Positions 1 through 12,332 of a stretch of DNA of 64,000 nucleotides are shown here, piece after piece. The stretch is from Anthoceros angustus. Lineage: Eukaryota > Streptophyta > Anthocerotopsida > Anthocerotales > Anthocerotaceae. Made by a program: the position numbers and the translations under genes. The DNA lies in NCBI GenBank assembly GCA_010909165.1, contig MU008182.1:954954-1018953 (forward strand). The letters are read 5' to 3'. The first letter of the stretch is position 1. Every line of letters starts with the position of its first letter. Below the pieces are notes generated by a model. The model ran no database searches, had not been told where the DNA came from, and saw nothing but the letters and a program-made list of their open reading frames with translations.

Positions 1-118
1 CTGGCCTCACCTTCATCTACATACCCGCATCCAAACAACAGAGAAAAAGAGACCAGTATGGACCAACCACCATTCCTCGTAACCACAAAACAAGACAGTG
101 AACTCCAAATACACATAC

Positions 119-812
119 CTCCCGTTGAGTCGGCGTGAACTTCCAGGGCATACCATCCGCCACATCCGCATTAAACTGCACTACCAGCTCCCTACCGAGA
201 GACACATTCACAAACCCTATCGATTAGGGTACGCCGAGCCTTCCCCCCACAAATTCACTCCCCTCCACAGCATCCAAGGCAGCAGCAGGAATTCACCTGA
301 CCGGCGCGGCGGAGGCTTCAGCATCCTGCCTTGCAATCTTTTCCTCCACTGTCTGCAAGCAGCCACTGAGCGGATGAACCAGTTCCTTTGCCACGACAGG
401 ACCGGAAACCCATGGGCACAGCAAATCCTTCATGTCACAACCAGCTCACCTCACGCCGCTTCACAGTCCCCCCATAACCAGTGGCCTGGCAGAACTTCCG
501 GTACAGCGGCACGGAAGCGTACGTGCATCCCACCATAGCCACAACCAAGGCGGTGAGATACATCAGCGTTCCCTGCGAATTTTTCTGCCCCGGATGTGCC
601 CTGGCAGCAGCCCCATTTACAAAATTCCTCCTCAGAGCTGGGCTCCCAGGATCCCCTCCAGCCTGCGAGCTGAACCTACAACCTCCCCCTGCCCCTGCCA
701 CTCCAGCCTTGCACTCCGCTCCCAAAATCCACCCTCGTCGAGCACCCGCATCCAAACCCCACCACACCCTTCGACCGCAATGCCGCAACATTCTCCCACT
801 CCAGCTCCGCAC
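119..812 (-). CDS. COX11: COX11/CtaG cytochrome c oxidase copper chaperone, 5' part (runs off the left edge)
   Basis: COX11 delivers copper to the CuB site of cytochrome oxidase subunit 1; it sits in the mitochondrial inner membrane with its copper-binding domain in the intermembrane space. Exon 1 (about 447-812) has an Arg-rich, targeting-like N-terminus and one membrane helix (MYLTALVVAMVGCTYASVPL) followed by the family motif YRKFCQATGYGG. Exon 2 (about 297-352) gives TVEEKIARQD. Exon 3 (about 119-216) gives the hallmark FNADVADGMPWKFTPTQRE. The later exons carrying the copper-binding Cys pair lie outside the window. The joint between exons 2 and 3 is one base out of frame with the simplest GT-AG sites: one G fewer in the GGG at 215-217 would restore it. 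Family assignment is firm; the exon joint is unresolved. Confidence 0.87.
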
Positions 813-1496
813 CTTCCCCTGTTCCGCGCATCAGCTCTCAGCTCCCCTCGACTCGAGCTACTCCTCTTGTCAATCCATACCCATCGAGATCAAGCCAGGA
901 TCAACAAGCAAGCAGCAAAAGTCGAAATTTCTCTGAATCGCATAAAATCGACTAACAGTAACTCGTTCCCGCTCCCGAATTAGGGCAGCAATACATTCAG
1001 ATGCTTTCATCTTCAATTTGTCTGAGTGCGAAGCAGATTCCTTCCACCGTGTGTAATAAGGACAACTGTGGATTGCACAGAAGAGAGCGAAAATGGAAAA
1101 GGACAGCATTGCAGGTAACCGAGAGATGCTGTCCGGAGACGATGTGAATCAAAACGACACAAAATGCATTAGGCAATTGAGGCAAACAAAGCATCGTGAA
1201 CGAAAGAGAATTTTACACAACCGTCAGCAGAAGTGCAGACGCAGCGCTCCGGACGTGGAATGCTGGCCAAGTTCTCCACATTCGGCTTCTAGGTGCAAGA
1301 CATTCGACATTCGGCAAGCGACTGCTCGAACTTGCTGACGGGGGAGAGTGATCTGCTGTCGCAGCAGCAGCGAAAGAACCAGCATTGTACAAGACAGGAT
1401 CTAGCCGGCATCACACAATGACCCCAGCCGCGGAGGACATCAGCGAATTGGGTTTCAAGCGCGCGAGCTTGAAGGGAAAGGACTAAATTCAATAAT
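813..1496. other. intergenic: COX11 upstream region and LHCII downstream region
   Basis: No recognisable coding sequence. The part next to 812 is the presumed promoter/5' UTR of the leftward COX11 gene; the part next to 1497 is the 3' flank of the LHCII gene. Short open frames here have no family resemblance I recognise. Confidence 0.5.
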
Positions 1497-2464
1497 CTAA
1501 TTCCCGGGGACGAATTTGGTGGCATAGGCCCAGGCGTTGTTGTTGGAGGGGTCGGCCAGGTGGTCGAGGAGGTTCTCGATGGGGCCCTTGCCGGTGACGA
1601 TGGCCTGCACAAAGAAGCCAAAGGCGGAAAACTGGGCCAGTCTTCCATTCTTGATCTCCTTCACCTTGAGCTCGGCGAAGGTGTCGGGGTCGTCGGCGAG
1701 GCCCAGGGGGTCGAAGGCGCCGCCGGGGTAGAGCGGGTCGGTCACCTCGCCCAGGGGCCCGCCCGCAATGCGGTAGCCCTCCACCGCCCCGATCAAGATC
1801 ACCTGCACGGCCAGCACGGCCAGGATGCTCTTTGCGTGGATGAGAGCCGGGTTGCCCAGGTAGTTGAGCCCCTCCTCGGAGAAGATGACGGCGCCGGCCT
1901 TGAACCACACGGGCTCCTGGATGGGCACCCCGTACTTGGCCAGGATCTCGGGGGTCACGATCCCGAGCGTTCCCAGCAAGGCCCACCGCGAGTGGATCAC
2001 CTCCAGCTCCCGGTTCCTGGCGAACGTCTCGGGATCAGACGAGAGGCCTGCCGTGTCCCAGCCGTAGTCGCCCGGGAACTCGCCCTTGAGGTAGCTCGGG
2101 GGCTCGCCGGAGAGCGGGCCGAGGTACTTGGGCCTGTCGGGCCCGTACCTGCGCAACACACCATTCACGATTCATTCCCACGAGAATCATTCATTCTATC
2201 AATCCATCAATCAATCAAACAATCAAACAATCAAACAATCCCGCCTTGCCGGGCCGGCTGCATTGCATCCCACTGGAATGCAATTGAGAAGGGGGCGATG
2301 GAGTACCAGATGCTGTCGGACTTGGAGGCCTGCGTCTTGCGCATGGTGACCCTGGCGTCCGCAGCCCTGCCGCCGTTCACCTTCCTGGAGAGCTCGGAGG
2401 GCGCCTTCAGCACGGCCTGGCCGGCGAAGGTGGCGCTGCTGATGCATGCCGAGACGGCGGCCAT
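1497..2464 (-). CDS. light-harvesting chlorophyll a/b-binding protein of LHCII (Lhcb1/2 type)
   Basis: Antenna protein of photosystem II in the thylakoid membrane, binding chlorophyll a/b and carotenoids. Two exons, 2307-2464 and 1497-2148, joined in frame across a 158-bp intron (..ATCTG/GTACGG..) to give 269 residues, the usual LHCII length. The N-terminus is a Ser/Ala-rich chloroplast transit peptide followed by VTMRK. The splice restores WYGPDR, the WYxxxR trimerisation motif. Helix B carries [13 protein letters not shown] and helix C carries [11 protein letters not shown], with the Glu/Arg and Asn/His chlorophyll ligands. The C-terminus is [15 protein letters not shown]. Gln replaces the usual Met in NGRLAMF. 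I cannot separate Lhcb1 from Lhcb2 by eye. A TATA box lies about 100 bp upstream. Confidence 0.95.
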
Positions 2465-2564
2465 GGCTGCTTCCGCCGGTGCCCGGGGAGGAGAAGAGAG
2501 CAGGCGACGGAGACAAGTCAGCTGGAGGACGCGATGCCGATGTCCGTGAAATCACTGCTCGCAC

Positions 2565-2573
2565 AATATATAT
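2565..2573 (-). promoter_or_regulatory. TATA box of the LHCII gene
   Basis: On the minus strand the sequence reads CATATATATTG about 100 bp before the LHCII ATG, a normal TATA position for a highly expressed plant gene with a short leader. Confidence 0.6.
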
Positions 2574-2639
2574 GTTTGGTAGGCGGGCGGGGCGCGCGGC
2601 CAGGTGCATGCACCGACGGTAATCGGCAGGGCCCAATCG

Positions 2640-3488
2640 GGGGCCAGGATTCCCTCCAGCGCTTCAACTACGGTTCGGGCGACTGACTGCGGGTTACTTC
2701 TGTGGCGTACGTGCATTGAACCTGGATAGGCGAGGCGACAACATAAGCCTGCACCAACGCTCCTTCATGTTGCATCGCCTGTGAGCGTCTAAGGGGGCTG
2801 AAGTTTTAAGGCTTGAAGGACTCGACCACTTCAATTTGGCAGCATTAGCTCTACTCTATGTAAGCCAGTTCCACCACACTAAAAAGGAGGAGATATGTTT
2901 GAAGTTACATTGGATAAGGTTCGGTGTGAAGATAATGTCCTTGAACAAGTATAGTCTTGTCACCTCTTACTGTGCAGTAAAATGAATCTGTAGTAGCCTC
3001 AAGGTTCTATTTTTTCAGTTTATGGAAACATTGATGGGTAGTGTTGGAGTTGTGGGGTACAGGATCCGAGAAAGAAGGAGAGGAGAAGGAGTCTATGCGA
3101 CAAAGATCTGTATGATTCAGATTAAATTTATGTCTCGTTATATGTAGAAATGTAAACCTTCAAAAAAATAAGAAGGCGGTGATTAATAAAGGTTTACCTA
3201 CAACAATAACAATCAAATTTCATGCACATAAGTTGCACACTTGCTTCCTAAAATGGAATTCTTTTCCCATAGTCATCTCTAAATGTATATACTTATATCA
3301 AATAATTGTATTTCCTACACTTTTCTGTACAAAACAATTTGTTACATCAAGTTTTTGTAGTACTTAAATCGATTTTGGGACGATTTACTGGAAACAAAGA
3401 GATGAGATATAACAGCCCATCTTCTATACTATGTATTGCTAAAGAGAGTTTCATTGCTAAAGGCACCATTACCCTATCTAACCTCATT
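2640..3488. other. intergenic region, nothing recognised
   Basis: LHCII promoter-distal sequence grading into AT-richer DNA. No gene, RNA or repeat family was recognised. Confidence 0.4.
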
Positions 3489-4811
3489 TCAAGTAGTAAA
3501 GATTATTTCAAGTAGAAGCTTTACGAAAAGGTCCAAAGGATCTTCCGATATAGTAGATAGTTCTAAATAAAATTTCATATATATACCATTAAATCTTGTT
3601 TGATCTTCATGAGTTTTCAAGCGCAACATATTTAACAATTCAGCTCTCATAGAATCCAAATCAGTTTGTTGTCCGTCATGCAATAGGTAGTTTTGTATTT
3701 TTGCTAGCAATTCAGTTCTTTTGAAAAGGAAAATTTTCATTCTCCCCGCCAAATCAAGTCCATCAGGACCGAAATCCATTGACATCTCATCATCATCCTC
3801 GTCATCATCATCATCATCGTCGGCATCATCTGTATCGTCATCATTTGTATCATCATCATCATCATCGTCGGCATCATCTGTATCGTCATCATTTGTATCA
3901 TCATCATCATCATCGTCGGCATCATCTGTATCGTCATCATTTGTATCATCATCATCGTCGGCATCATCTATATCGCCATCATTTGTATCATCATCATTTG
4001 CGTCTTCATCATCTTCATCATCATCATTTGCGTTGTCATCATGTGCGTCGTCATCATCTGCATCGTCATCATTTGTGTCGTCATCATTGGCATTGTCATC
4101 ATCCGCATCAAATGCGAGCCTCAAAATTACACCATTAGGATCAAAATCCATTGACATCTCGTCATAATACTCGCAGTCATTATCTGCATAGTCATCATCT
4201 ACATCGTCATTATTTGTGTTGTCATGAACAAGGTCGTCATCATCCGCATCAAATGCGAGCTTCAAAATTACTCCATTAAGATCCAAATCCATTGACATCT
4301 TGTCATGATGCTCGCCGTCATCATCTGCATAGTCATCATTTGCATCATCATCATCCGCCTCCTCATCATCTGCGTCCTCATGAGCGAGGTCATCATCATC
4401 CGCATCCCCATCATGCTCGCCGTCATCCTCTACATAGTCATTATCTGCATCTGCGTCCTCATGAGTGAGGTTGTCATCATCCGCATCGTCATCATCAGCG
4501 ATATCATCATCATCATCCTTGATTGACATTTCTCCATCATCCTCCATTGCTATCTCATCATCATCCTTGTCATCATAGTTTTCGATTAACATCTCTTCAT
4601 TATGCAACCATGGCATGAGACATGTCTCGCGAAATAAGTGAGGACATGTATTTATTTGTGGAATCTCTTTCGCTAGTTTAATGTTCTCTCTTGAGATAAA
4701 ATTTTTCCTCTCTTTAGTCTCATTATATTTATATAGGGTTGTTGTCAATTTTTCTTCTCCTGGTGGAACATTAAAATCCATTTCGTGGACGATGAAGCAG
4801 CCAAAAGCCAA
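3489..4811 (-). CDS. hypothetical Asp-rich low-complexity protein on a GAT-repeat array
   Basis: An uninterrupted 440-codon frame. Residues 1 to about 90 and the last 95 or so are ordinary complex sequence (N-terminal MAFGCFIVHEMDFN, C-terminal part with Leu-rich helices). The middle is dominated by Asp with scattered Asn, Ala, Glu, Thr. A longer module, MSMDxxxNGVILxLAFDADDD, occurs twice and a shorter MSMDFGPDG once. I know no family for it. The complex flanks and multiple-of-three repeat-length changes favour a real coding frame, but a triplet repeat gives open frames easily (the plus strand shows Ser- and His-rich frames). No introns or promoter were identified, so it could be a decayed element. 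Confidence 0.4.
   Translation of the reverse strand: MAFGCFIVHEMDFNVPPGEEKLTTTLYKYNETKERKNFISRENIKLAKEIPQINTCPHLFRETCLMPWLHNEEMLIENYDDKDDDEIAMEDDGEMSIKDDDDDIADDDDADDDNLTHEDADADNDYVEDDGEHDGDADDDDLAHEDADDEEADDDDANDDYADDDGEHHDKMSMDLDLNGVILKLAFDADDDDLVHDNTNNDDVDDDYADNDCEYYDEMSMDFDPNGVILRLAFDADDDNANDDDTNDDDADDDDAHDDNANDDDEDDEDANDDDTNDGDIDDADDDDDTNDDDTDDADDDDDDDTNDDDTDDADDDDDDDTNDDDTDDADDDDDDDEDDDEMSMDFGPDGLDLAGRMKIFLFKRTELLAKIQNYLLHDGQQTDLDSMRAELLNMLRLKTHEDQTRFNGIYMKFYLELSTISEDPLDLFVKLLLEIIFTT
3790..4530. repeat. ATC/GAT trinucleotide-rich minisatellite
   Basis: TCATCATC-type sequence with higher-order units. The string TCGTCGGCATCATCTGTATC recurs at 3817, 3865 and 3913 (48-bp period), and TCGTCGG recurs at 3955 (42 bp on). 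All steps are multiples of three, so the Asp-rich frame on the minus strand stays open. Confidence 0.85.
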
Positions 4812-7260
4812 CTTGCGTTCAAATGAACTTAAAGAGGTATGTGCAGATAGATCTCACACACAGAAGAAACTAGCGCCCGTCGCACTGCAAAGCAACAAAG
4901 CTGCCATGCCCAAATGTCATGGTCAGCATGTAGGCTGTTGGCATCACAGGTCAAAAATGAACGGTCAAACCACTAGCTATAGGCTTGGCAAAGACTACTG
5001 CCTACAATAGGCCTAGAGCCCGCGAACAGAAAAACGGGCTTGGAGTTTGTGTCCTCTTCACCGGAATGCGACCCCAAGATGTTGCAAAAGAAAGTTTAGC
5101 GAAGAAGTATGGCTGCCTCTTTATTAGACAAACATCAACAGTCCACTTAGCTTGGAGTGTTGAGCTACATATATAGCCTATGGTGTCCGCCACCTCTCGC
5201 TATTGCATACTGCTTAGCTCTATGGAGCACGCGCCAAGGTAATATAACTATTTAGTCCTTGGCCTTTGGCAATAATGCCTGCTTGGAAATAATCCTTTAT
5301 TTCCTTGGCCCTTGGTAATGATGAGACTCATTACCTATTTCCTTGGTCTTCGACCCACGTTTATATTGTTTATGGCTAAGTTAATGTTACAAGCTTAGTT
5401 CTAGAGCCAAACTTATAACACAACACCTAGTGTTAAAAATAATGATCTTCTCACCTCCTTTTATATCCTTCAAGCTCACCCCGTATAAGCAATTACTAAT
5501 TGTAAGAATACATATAATCATATATCTATTTAACTACCCATTAAGGCAGTTTCTTCTTCTGAAATTGCATGCCACCACATGCAGCCATGCTTGCAAATAT
5601 GCAAACAATTCACCAGGCAGATACTATATGTAGCTTTTATTTTCACTTGTTACTTTTTTCAGTAGAACCTATAAAGGTAAGATGTTTTTGTTTCACATCT
5701 CTAAAGTATATTCTCTATTTCATGGTGAAGGGAACTTAATGTGATCTTTGGGACCTAATTTTGGAATATCTAAAATAGATTGGATAATCTATCTCTATTT
5801 CTTTTTGAGTATTTATTATAATTAATTAATTAATTAATTGATCATTTACAAGAATACCACCAAAACAGCAGATGAAAGGCATGACCACATCCTTCCAGAG
5901 CTGTCCTCACTCAAAATTCTATATTTTATGTTTTAAATAATTATTTTGAAATTTATTTATAAAATTTAATATTATTTTTATAATAATTATCTATAATTTT
6001 TTGAAAATTTAAATAAATATAAGTTCGCGCTCAACAAATTGTTTTAGAATAGCTTAGTTCACCCCGGAGATCTTGGCTTTTGGCTTATCAACAGGACTCA
6101 TGGGCAGCATTACCACGTTTGCATCCTAGAACTAGCACATGCTTGAATTCCTTACCTACCGCTTGAACTTCTCAATGGCTTCTCTCTCTTGTTTCAAATA
6201 CTTACCGGTTGAACTACTCTCTCGGGGCCAACTTACTTTTGACTTGGGTGACCAGGTGGTGCAAATTTGGTGGTAATAAACCCTCCCCAATATAGTTTGT
6301 GAGCATGTCATCGTCAACCCTCTGGGCTGGGCGGCGTAGGGATTCGTGATTGCCAAGGTTTACAAGTACACCCCATGCATGAAGGCCATGCTTTCATTCC
6401 CCTTACTATTGAGAACGTGAATGGACTTCATGGTTGGGGTGTGGTTGGGCTCAAGTTTTGAACAAAACCAAAATCGAGTCACACCAATATTGCTTCAAAC
6501 AAGTTCATGTATTGAACCATGGTTGCTTGTATGGTATGTATGAATTACAGTTTCAACCAACCATGGGCTCAGACCAAAACTTCCCCCTTTTATCGAGTTT
6601 GGCATGAAAACTGATTTGAAGTTAAAATTCGTATATAGTACAAGTAAAATAATTAATCTAAGTAAAAAAAATTTCTTCTTCTTTTACTACTACCAAGCTT
6701 AAGAAAAAATCATTTGTGTTAAGACGGTTAAGTTTGACTCAGGTTCCATTACGTACGAGATAAAGTTTCGTGACCGTAGTTCATGAGCTGCATTTGAACA
6801 AACTTTGTCCATCGCCCTGCTGAGGGCGTTGGCAAATGCTGTTTGGAGGATGACTTTGAATGCGGGAGATGCTGTAGGATGACTTCGAATGCGGGAGACG
6901 CTGAAGGACGACTTCGAGTGTGGGAGACGTTGCATCTTCAGCTGTGGTGGTAAGTAGGCCCTTCCTTACTCTTGACTACGACATGTTGGGGGCGGTAGAC
7001 AGCTTCACGGTAGACAATTGTGGGGGCTAGTTCCCCTTAACCTGGGCCTTGTAGTGGGTTGTTCCCAACCACCATGGTAGACAATCGCGGGGGATAATTA
7101 CCCTTAGCCTGGGCCTTGTAGTGGGTTGTTCCCCACCACCACGGTAGGGATGGGACCTTTTTAAATTGCAATCCTTGCAATTTTTATAAAGTCTCTATTC
7201 CACTATTATAGTAGGTGGTCAAATTAGCTTATATATCTTCTAGAGGTAACTTGCAATATT
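4812..7260. other. AT-rich gene-poor region
   Basis: No coding region recognised. It holds an (ATTA)n run around 5815-5840 and very AT-rich sequence near 5930-6020. Two similar segments at about 7010-7075 and 7076-7145 share GTAGACAATTGTGGGGG/GTAGACAATCGCGGGGG and AGCCTGGGCCTTGTAGTGGGTTG, a diverged tandem duplication of about 70 bp. Confidence 0.5.
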
Positions 7261-7267
7261 TTTTTTT

Positions 7268-7462
7268 GTCCAAATAGCCTAGGCCAAATGGACTAACATT
7301 TATAAGAACTTCCTGATTAAGCATCCTGAACTTAGATCGGGACTTAAATGAGATTCCTAAAGGGAGTGGGTGCCCTTGGTGCAAGTAGCTTAGGCACACA
7401 ATGGTACAAGTTGATAAGTACCAAGTCCCATGTTCCACTAAATAAAATTCTTCTTCTTCTTA
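7268..7462 (+). repeat. SINE-like dispersed repeat, copy 1 (ends in a TTC tail)
   Basis: Roughly 195 bp ending in AAATAAAATTCTTCTTCTTCTT. It matches, in inverse orientation, two copies at 41.8-42.2 kb. Shared internal blocks include GCAAGTAGCTTAGGCACA and TACCAAGTCCATG-like sequence. The simple-sequence tail and short length suggest a non-autonomous retroposon. I could not identify clear pol III A and B boxes. Confidence 0.55.
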
Positions 7463-7885
7463 AATTTATGATAAGAATATTAATTACAAATTTATTTTTC
7501 TTTACTTTAAATCCATGTATTCACACACCACGCATCCTTGATAAGCAAGTTCATACCTAGCAACTTTCAACTTGTGTGTCCGAAGATAGTTTCAAACTAG
7601 TGTGCAGAAGATGGTTTCAACTTGCGTTGATGAAGATAGTTTCAACTTTCGTTCATGAAGGTAGTTTCAAACTTCCGTGCATAAAGATAGAGTGTTACAA
7701 CTTTCTCCGCTTCTAATACACAGCATCCCATGTCCACACCGACATCCCATAAGAAGTAATGTACAACACAGTTTTAAAATGAAACCATCTCTAGTCCAGA
7801 CATAGCCCAACACGTAAAGAGACATGACTTCTGCCATACGGCGTGGACATAAAATGTTATTTGTTCCAACAAAACTTACCCCGCG

Positions 7886-10800
7886 TCAAGAAATTGACGG
7901 CAGCGGAAAGGGCTCTCGCTGGTGAGATTGACGCGATGAAGAGGCTCTAGGAGCTACAGGCGAGGGGACAGACAGAGTAGCCATGGTGTTAGAAAAAGCA
8001 AGTTGCGGCACTTGCAAAGAATTGACGACTGATGAACCAAAAGGGAGCTGGCTGGTCTGAATTGTCGGTATACATGGTACAGACTGCGATGACTGCAGGC
8101 TCTGGGATTGTTCTGGAGCTTTGTGTTCAGGTGGTTCTGAGGATTGGACGGCTTCTGAGCCTTCCACTGATGTTGAGGCTGGGTCCAGTGGGTGATCTGA
8201 AGAAACCGGGACTGGGGTATTAGAAGCAGGACTTGGGACTGGTGATAAAGTTGGGTTACTGGAAAGTGAGCCCTTACCGACGTGTGCCAAAGCTTCTGCC
8301 TTCATCTTGTTGGACCTCGCCGCTTCAAAGTAGGGATCTGCAGCCAAAGCCCGATCAAATGACGCTATTGCAAGATCCCAATCTCCCTCTGCAATGTGCA
8401 GGAGGCCCAGGTTATTGTAAGCTGGTGCGTAGTCGGGACATAGCTCCAGCGCCTTCCTGTAAACAGCATGAGCCTCACTGAAACGCTTCTTTTGCCGGTA
8501 CAGATTCCCCAGGTTTGAAAGAATGGTGTGTACTAGCTCTGGACGAGCAAGAGCAAGGGCCTGTTTATATACGGCTTCAGCACCAGATGGGTCGTCCGAA
8601 AACTGAAGGGCAATACCTGGGAGACAGTAGACAGCGTTCAGTCATATTGATCACAGATGAGGTTGACCCTACGGTTCATTCCTGCTTCTAGTTAACAACA
8701 GCAGCAACTCCTCATATCTCTGCAGGGCATGAGTATGCAAGCATCAACTAGAGTACACGAATGTCACCTAAATTGGACCATGAAACTGGGCAGTTATGCC
8801 GTCTGGCAATTGCCGCTCTGAAGTACTTGAGTGCATCCCCAAATTGTAACGTACATAGTGTATGTAATCCAAGCTGATGCCACGGGACAGCATTGTTTGG
8901 ATCTTCTTCTATTGCCTGCAAATACCCCAGATTTCTGTAAGAAAAGCTGGAAATACAAGAATAGCCCCAACACGTCATCCTTTTGCCAAAGTCACATGAG
9001 CGGATGTATGCTGACCTGGTGAAGACTTTGAATAGCCCGATCTTCTACTTCTTTGAGATCCAAGCCACCTCCCTCAAACGACGCTACAGTTTCATGCTGA
9101 GCCCTGTTAACCATAGCCAAACCGGCCCATGCTAGATGGGGCTGCACGGTCGTAGAGTCCCCTTCTCGTAAAACAGATGCCATTTCATTTGCTGCCCAGT
9201 TGAGCTGCTCAGACTGCTCTGCAGAGCCATCCAGCCGCTCAACATCCCGTAACCGATGAGCAGCGACAGCAAATCGAGTTGACATCCTAGACGGCTCCAA
9301 CTTTGCTGCCTGGAAAAACCCAAAAGTGACGGGATTTAGGGGGCAAGAGAATACAAGATACCATAACCATTTCCAAGAAGAAACAAATCACAAGTGGGAA
9401 ACATTCACTCAACCTAGGAGCTGTAAGTATCGTACCTGTTCCAAGCACTTATTTGCATCCCATATGCTGCCAGATGCTGCATAGGCTGCTGCAAGATTGG
9501 CCCATATATGACCAGCTTTAGGATCATCCTTCACAGCAGACTGCAGACATTGTTGAGCTGCGACAGCCGCAGTGTGCTGCAAGGAGTAGACACCGTTGTA
9601 CCCCTCAGATCCTGCTGCTGTCCCTAAAAGTGCGGTTCACAGACACCGTTCAATATTGGAAACAAGTACAATTTCATGCACGAAACGTTTTTGAGTGAAT
9701 GGTGCAAACCTGAGAAGCCATATTGATGTATCAGAAGGGCCCCATAGTTTACTAAGGCACCTGGGTGAGTTCTTTCCTTCTCCAGCACAGCTTGAAAACA
9801 ACGCGTCGCATTCAAGAGATGTCCACTGCAATTTCAGAATCAACTGTTACGAGCTCCAAAATACAACTTCCCCTACTCATCAAGGACCTTGGCATCCACG
9901 TAGGAACCTCAACGTTTCGTAAGCAGTATATACAGCAAAAACTGAAAAGGCTACCTTTGCATGTACGCGACACCCAGGTTGGCCAATGCATCCAGATAGT
10001 CTGGAACGATACTCAACAGTGCTGAAAAAACAGCCACAGCACTCTGTCCAATGACAACAAACACGTAAGCAAAAAGTTAAGAAATTCAGTACCAACGATA
10101 TTCAGTGTAAAGCAAGCAAGCAAGATCACCTGTACTCGCCCAGTCCTGAGGAGCAGCAGTCCTAAAGTGTTCCAAATCGAAGCTTGGCCACTGTCTTCTT
10201 GTGCCCCTTCCCTTACCTTACTGGTCACACCCTCCAACTCCTCTTTTTTCAACTCTTTCCCCGAATGTCCCAGTTGGACCGTGAGGTTGCTGTGCAACAA
10301 ACACTGCATTCCCAACGGCTGTTATATCAGAAGAATCTACGAAAACATGATTCAAATCTTGATCTTTCAATAGGATTTCCTCTTAGGTCAACTGCATTCT
10401 CTGAATATGGATTCCTTCCACAACTCAGAATCCTAGAGCACCCTACCTCTGCCTGGTGGATCTGGACGAGCTGAAGGAACTGCGCTCTGTTTTGTCCACT
10501 CTCTTCCTCTGACTGCTTAAGGATCTCGGCAGCCTTTTCGAAGTTCGTGGCGGCCTGCCAGGATGGAGAGAGTGTTGTGAACTTGAAGTCATGTACAAGA
10601 CTTTTAAAATACAGTGCTCAACTCACGAAACACTCAAATTGCATCATACCAGAATAAGCCGTGTCTAAGAAAATGCTTACTTTAGCAGGCTGCCCCAAGC
10701 GCTGAAACATGAGCCCCAGGAAAAACTGCGCGTGCGCATTCTTAGGCAGCTTCCGCGCAACATGCATGAGCCCCTGCACAAATTGTAGGACAACGATAAG

Positions 10801-11562
10801 CCACCTCCGCGTCAAACACGCAAGAGCAAAACCCGCACTCTAAAGCTCGGTCTCACTCATCGTACCGCCTTCAAGCTCTTGAGTTTCTCCTCCCTCGTGG
10901 TTGGAACGCCCGTTACTTGAGAATCCGTATCACCGTCCAGCCCCGTATCAAGGTGTTCGCTCTTCGGCTTTGCGCGTGACTTGGCTGGCTTGGCTGCCTT
11001 CCTCAAATCCTCTCCATCTTTCACCACCGGGCCTTCCTTACTCCCTTTCTTCCTCTTCCTCTTCTCTTCAGGCGGGGACGCCCTGATCAGCGCAGGAAAC
11101 AAGAAAAAGACGGAATCTCATTACACGTGGCAGCAGAATCAACAATTCCCTCCTCCGCGTCACTTTACAGCAACAAACCGCACACGGCTCGGCGAAATAC
11201 CTGCTGCATTCCTGGTGCGGCATGGTGGCCGCACTGGGAGTGCTGTCGCTGGGAACCGGACCATCCGCCTCCCCGTCGCTGGCCGGCGGCTCCGCATTCA
11301 GGTCGGCAAAACCTCCCTCCCTGGTTGCGCGCAGCCCGGGCTGCGCCTGCGAGCTTGCCGCCACACCGTTCACATGGCTCATCCCTCCCTGCTGATACCC
11401 GCCCTGCTGCGCATACGGATTCTGATGCTGCTGCTGCTGCTGCTGATGTTGCTGCTGCTGCTGCAGCAACGCCTGCCTGTGCAGCGCCTGCTGGTGCGCC
11501 GCCTGCTGCTGCAGCATCTGCTGGTGCGCAGTCCCTGACGGAACCAAGCCCCTGGGATCCAT
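7886..11562 (-). CDS. TPR-repeat protein with Gln-rich N-terminus (plant-conserved, function unknown)
   Basis: Eleven exons (11201-11562, 10866-11082, 10681-10773, 10447-10554, 10130-10303, 9955-10043, 9710-9825, 9436-9623, 9016-9309, 8768-8915, 7886-8616) join in frame to 839 residues. ATG at 11562 is used; an upstream in-frame start at 11613 would add 17 residues. Residues about 20-45 are poly-Gln/His. A basic KRKRKKGSK patch in exon 2 may be a nuclear signal. From about residue 194 to 690 there are many tetratricopeptide repeats (for example WHQLGLHTL..GDALKYFRAAI and AYNNLGLLHIAEGDWDLAI), similar in style to OGT/SPINDLY TPRs, but no glycosyltransferase domain follows. The last 150 residues are Ser/Pro-rich and disordered. 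TPRs bind proteins, so a scaffold role is likely; no specific function can be given. Confidence 0.85.
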
Positions 11563-12332
11563 GGCCTGCCTCACGGACCTACCTCCCTGCCAGCGCCGAG
11601 GTCCCTCCTCCAAGACCCCCGCAACGTCCCGGCCTCATGTCCGTACCCGCCCGCCGCACCTGCGATCCGCACCAATTGCGAAGCGGGCTGTTTGCGCATC
11701 TGCGGACGATCGCGCGGCTGCGGGGAGCGTGAAAAATGAATCCCGGCAAGAGGCAGAGGCATCCGCAGAGGCCGAGGCAGAGCAGGGAGAGCAGGCGTGC
11801 GCCCTTCGCCTGCGGCGGCAGCGCAGGACAGGAATCAGGATTGCGAGTGACGAGAACAAACGACCCTTGAAATATATAAGGTTCGGATTTGGTGTCAGAA
11901 CTCGCGTAACTCTGCTGTGTATGGGTGCTGAGCTGGCACCTCCTGGTTAGCTGCGCACAAGTGCCCGCTTCCAGGTTGCGCCACCGATTCCGCCGGTCCC
12001 GCCTTTAACACACTTGCACTTTGTCTGCCTGTTTCTGTTTCCCTGGCCGGCCTTGTCCTTGCGGCTCACGGGTTACCGGCACTGGCAGCCGCTTTTTTTG
12101 CCCCTTTTTTCCTTTCCCGGACGTGAACCGTGATAGGACACGCACGCTTGTTCTTTTCTATCGTAACGATAGGACACGCTTGTGCGGTTGGGGTTTCACT
12201 ATTCACAAATACAATCACGATTCACGATTCACGACTCGCGACTCATGGCTTCCCGGAGGAAGGAGAAGATGGAAGGTGCTGATTCTGGAGGCTCTGAAGG
12301 TTGAAGGCAAAGGAAAGCTTTGGATCATTCAG
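11563..12332. other. intergenic region upstream of the TPR gene
   Basis: Probable TPR-gene promoter and 5' UTR, then the 3' flank of the PPR gene. GATAGGACACGC occurs twice (about 12132 and 12169). CACGATTCACGATTCACGACTCGCGACTCA is a small degenerate tandem. No gene recognised. Confidence 0.4.

Noticed and set aside
1560-2549. 329-codon plus-strand frame over the LHCII gene
   Set aside because: Antisense shadow of a GC-rich, highly conserved coding exon and its intron.
3721-4167. Ser-rich and His-rich open frames on the plus strand of the ATC repeat
   Set aside because: They are forced by the trinucleotide repeat; unlike the minus-strand frame they have no complex flanking sequence.
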